Of a stretch of DNA of 5,164 nt, positions 4,507 to 5,164 are shown piece after piece (position 1 is the stretch's first letter; each line of letters begins with the position of its first letter). The stretch is from positions 1 through 5,164 of the forward strand of contig WAPZ01000463.1 in NCBI GenBank assembly GCA_015520535.1, given 5' to 3'. The translations under genes were made by a program, and so were the position numbers. A model generated the notes under the pieces. That model was not told the DNA's origin and searched no databases. It saw only the letters and a program-made list of their open reading frames with translations. The DNA comes from Candidatus Heimdallarchaeota archaeon (lineage in GTDB: Archaea; Asgardarchaeota; Heimdallarchaeia; Hodarchaeales; S146-22).

Positions 4507-5097
4507 ATGGTAGTTCTTAAAATAGCATTACTTGGCGATGGTGCCGTAGGTAAAACATCCTTACGCCGCCGATATATGGGAGAAGGCTTTGACAAAAATT
4601 ATCAACTTACTGTTGGCGCGGACTTTTCGATGAAGGATGTTGTAATAGATGGAAGGAAAGTCCGTTTTCAAATTTGGGATCTTGCTGGGCAGCAACGCTT
4701 TGAAGTTGTCCGTACGGCATATTATCGTGGTGCAATCGGCGGCATTTTGGTATATGACATTTCACGACCGGAAACCTTCTTTAACAGCCCTAAATGGATA
4801 AAGGAATTATGGAAGCATAATGAAGTCGGTGTAGTCCCAGTTGTGGTGCTTGGAAACAAAGCTGACCTTCGTGGCTTGTTACCTACGGAAATCACATATG
4901 AACAAGGAGTAGCCTTTGCCAATCAATTGACACGTTTAACACAAAAAGCCGGTTTTACCGTTGATTATTTTGATACTTCGGCAAAAACAGGACTGAATGT
5001 TAATGAAGCCTTTGAAAATCTCGGAAAGAAAATCATAGAATTTTCTGCGAGAAAACGTGCAGTAGCGGAGAGAATGGAAGAACGCCCGCGAATTTAG
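4507..5097 (+). CDS. Rab/Ras-like small GTPase (Asgard type)
   Basis: This 196-residue regulatory GTPase should switch between GDP- and GTP-bound states in the cytoplasm or at the membrane face. All five G motifs are intact. G1 is GDGAVGKTS (10-18), G2 is Thr35 in LTVGADF, G3 is WDLAGQ (57-62), G4 is NKAD (117-120) and G5 is TSAK (157-160). Gln62, the counterpart of catalytic Ras Gln61, is kept. QQRFEVVRTAYYRGA after G3 is strongly Rab-like. No cysteine occurs near the C-terminus, which ends in charged ERMEERPRI, so eukaryote-style prenylation is not expected. The section between NKAD and TSAK is a few residues longer than in typical Rabs. ATG 4507 was chosen for its Shine-Dalgarno and because the protein then begins at the first core strand; ATG 4489 would add six residues. 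The gene has its own probable promoter and is likely monocistronic. Partners are unknown; the longin/pseudoGTPase protein encoded nearby is one candidate. Confidence 0.95.
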   Translation: MVVLKIALLGDGAVGKTSLRRRYMGEGFDKNYQLTVGADFSMKDVVIDGRKVRFQIWDLAGQQRFEVVRTAYYRGAIGGILVYDISRPETFFNSPKWIKELWKHNEVGVVPVVVLGNKADLRGLLPTEITYEQGVAFANQLTRLTQKAGFTVDYFDTSAKTGLNVNEAFENLGKKIIEFSARKRAVAERMEERPRI

Positions 5098-5108
5098 CAG
5101 GGTATCTA

Positions 5109-5132
5109 CTTTTTTTAATTTAATTTTCTTTT
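5109..5132 (+). terminator. U-rich tract after the GTPase gene, probable terminator
   Basis: Seven consecutive T (5110-5116) followed by further T-rich sequence up to TTTTCTTTT lie 12 nt after the stop codon. No stable hairpin precedes them, which fits archaeal U-tract termination. Confidence 0.5.
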
Positions 5133-5164
5133 GCAAAACGGTTAATCCTGTCAAAACCTTCAAG

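Noticed and set aside
4722..5163. Two minus-strand open frames opposite the GTPase gene and its 3' flank
   Set aside because: The plus-strand frame is an unmistakable GTPase; the antisense translations show no domain features.
1..5164. CRISPR array, tRNA or rRNA gene, insertion sequence, phage or toxin-antitoxin system
   Set aside because: I saw no regularly spaced repeats, tRNA-like cloverleaf segments, transposase motifs, terminal inverted repeats or paired small toxin/antitoxin frames.

Overview
The window most likely comes from an archaeon of the Asgard group (Lokiarchaeia, Heimdallarchaeia or relatives). It is AT-rich and gene-dense, with no visible introns. It combines prokaryotic genes (a TauE/SafE permease and an ArsR-type regulator) with a eukaryote-like Rab/Ras-type small GTPase and a large protein that reads as two longin-like domains plus a degenerate GTPase domain. 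Translation signals look archaeal: Shine-Dalgarno matches of the GGAGGTGA type, three probable TTG starts, and U-rich tracts after genes. The class cannot be fixed from this window, and the Asgard call is an inference from gene content.

Layout. Bases 32-2705 (minus strand) hold a compact three-gene set read right to left: a 558-residue longin-longin-pseudoGTPase protein, a YqiA/UPF0227-like alpha/beta hydrolase starting 14 nt after it on a TTG codon, and a small protein of about 100 residues close behind. Bases 2706-2813 are a divergent promoter region. Bases 2814-3764 (plus) encode a TauE/SafE anion permease with an unusual polar central loop. A 221-nt gap follows, holding a perfect 20-bp palindrome, a T-rich tract and TATA-like sequence. 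Bases 3986-4318 (plus) encode an ArsR-family winged-helix regulator without the classical metal-binding cysteines. A 188-nt leader region with a TATA box and a small hairpin precedes a complete Rab-like GTPase at 4507-5097 (plus), which is followed by a U-rich tract.

How the genes may work together. The permease and the ArsR-type protein could form a transport/regulator pair, as is common for sulfur-compound exporters, with the palindrome as a candidate operator. The intact GTPase and the longin-longin-pseudoGTPase protein belong to two classes that cooperate in eukaryotic membrane trafficking. Here they lie about 1.8 kb apart on opposite strands, so a functional link is a hypothesis. The most unusual object is the 558-residue protein: its C-terminal third keeps the spacing and hydrophobic pattern of a small GTPase, but its P-loop, DxxG and NKxD motifs are replaced.
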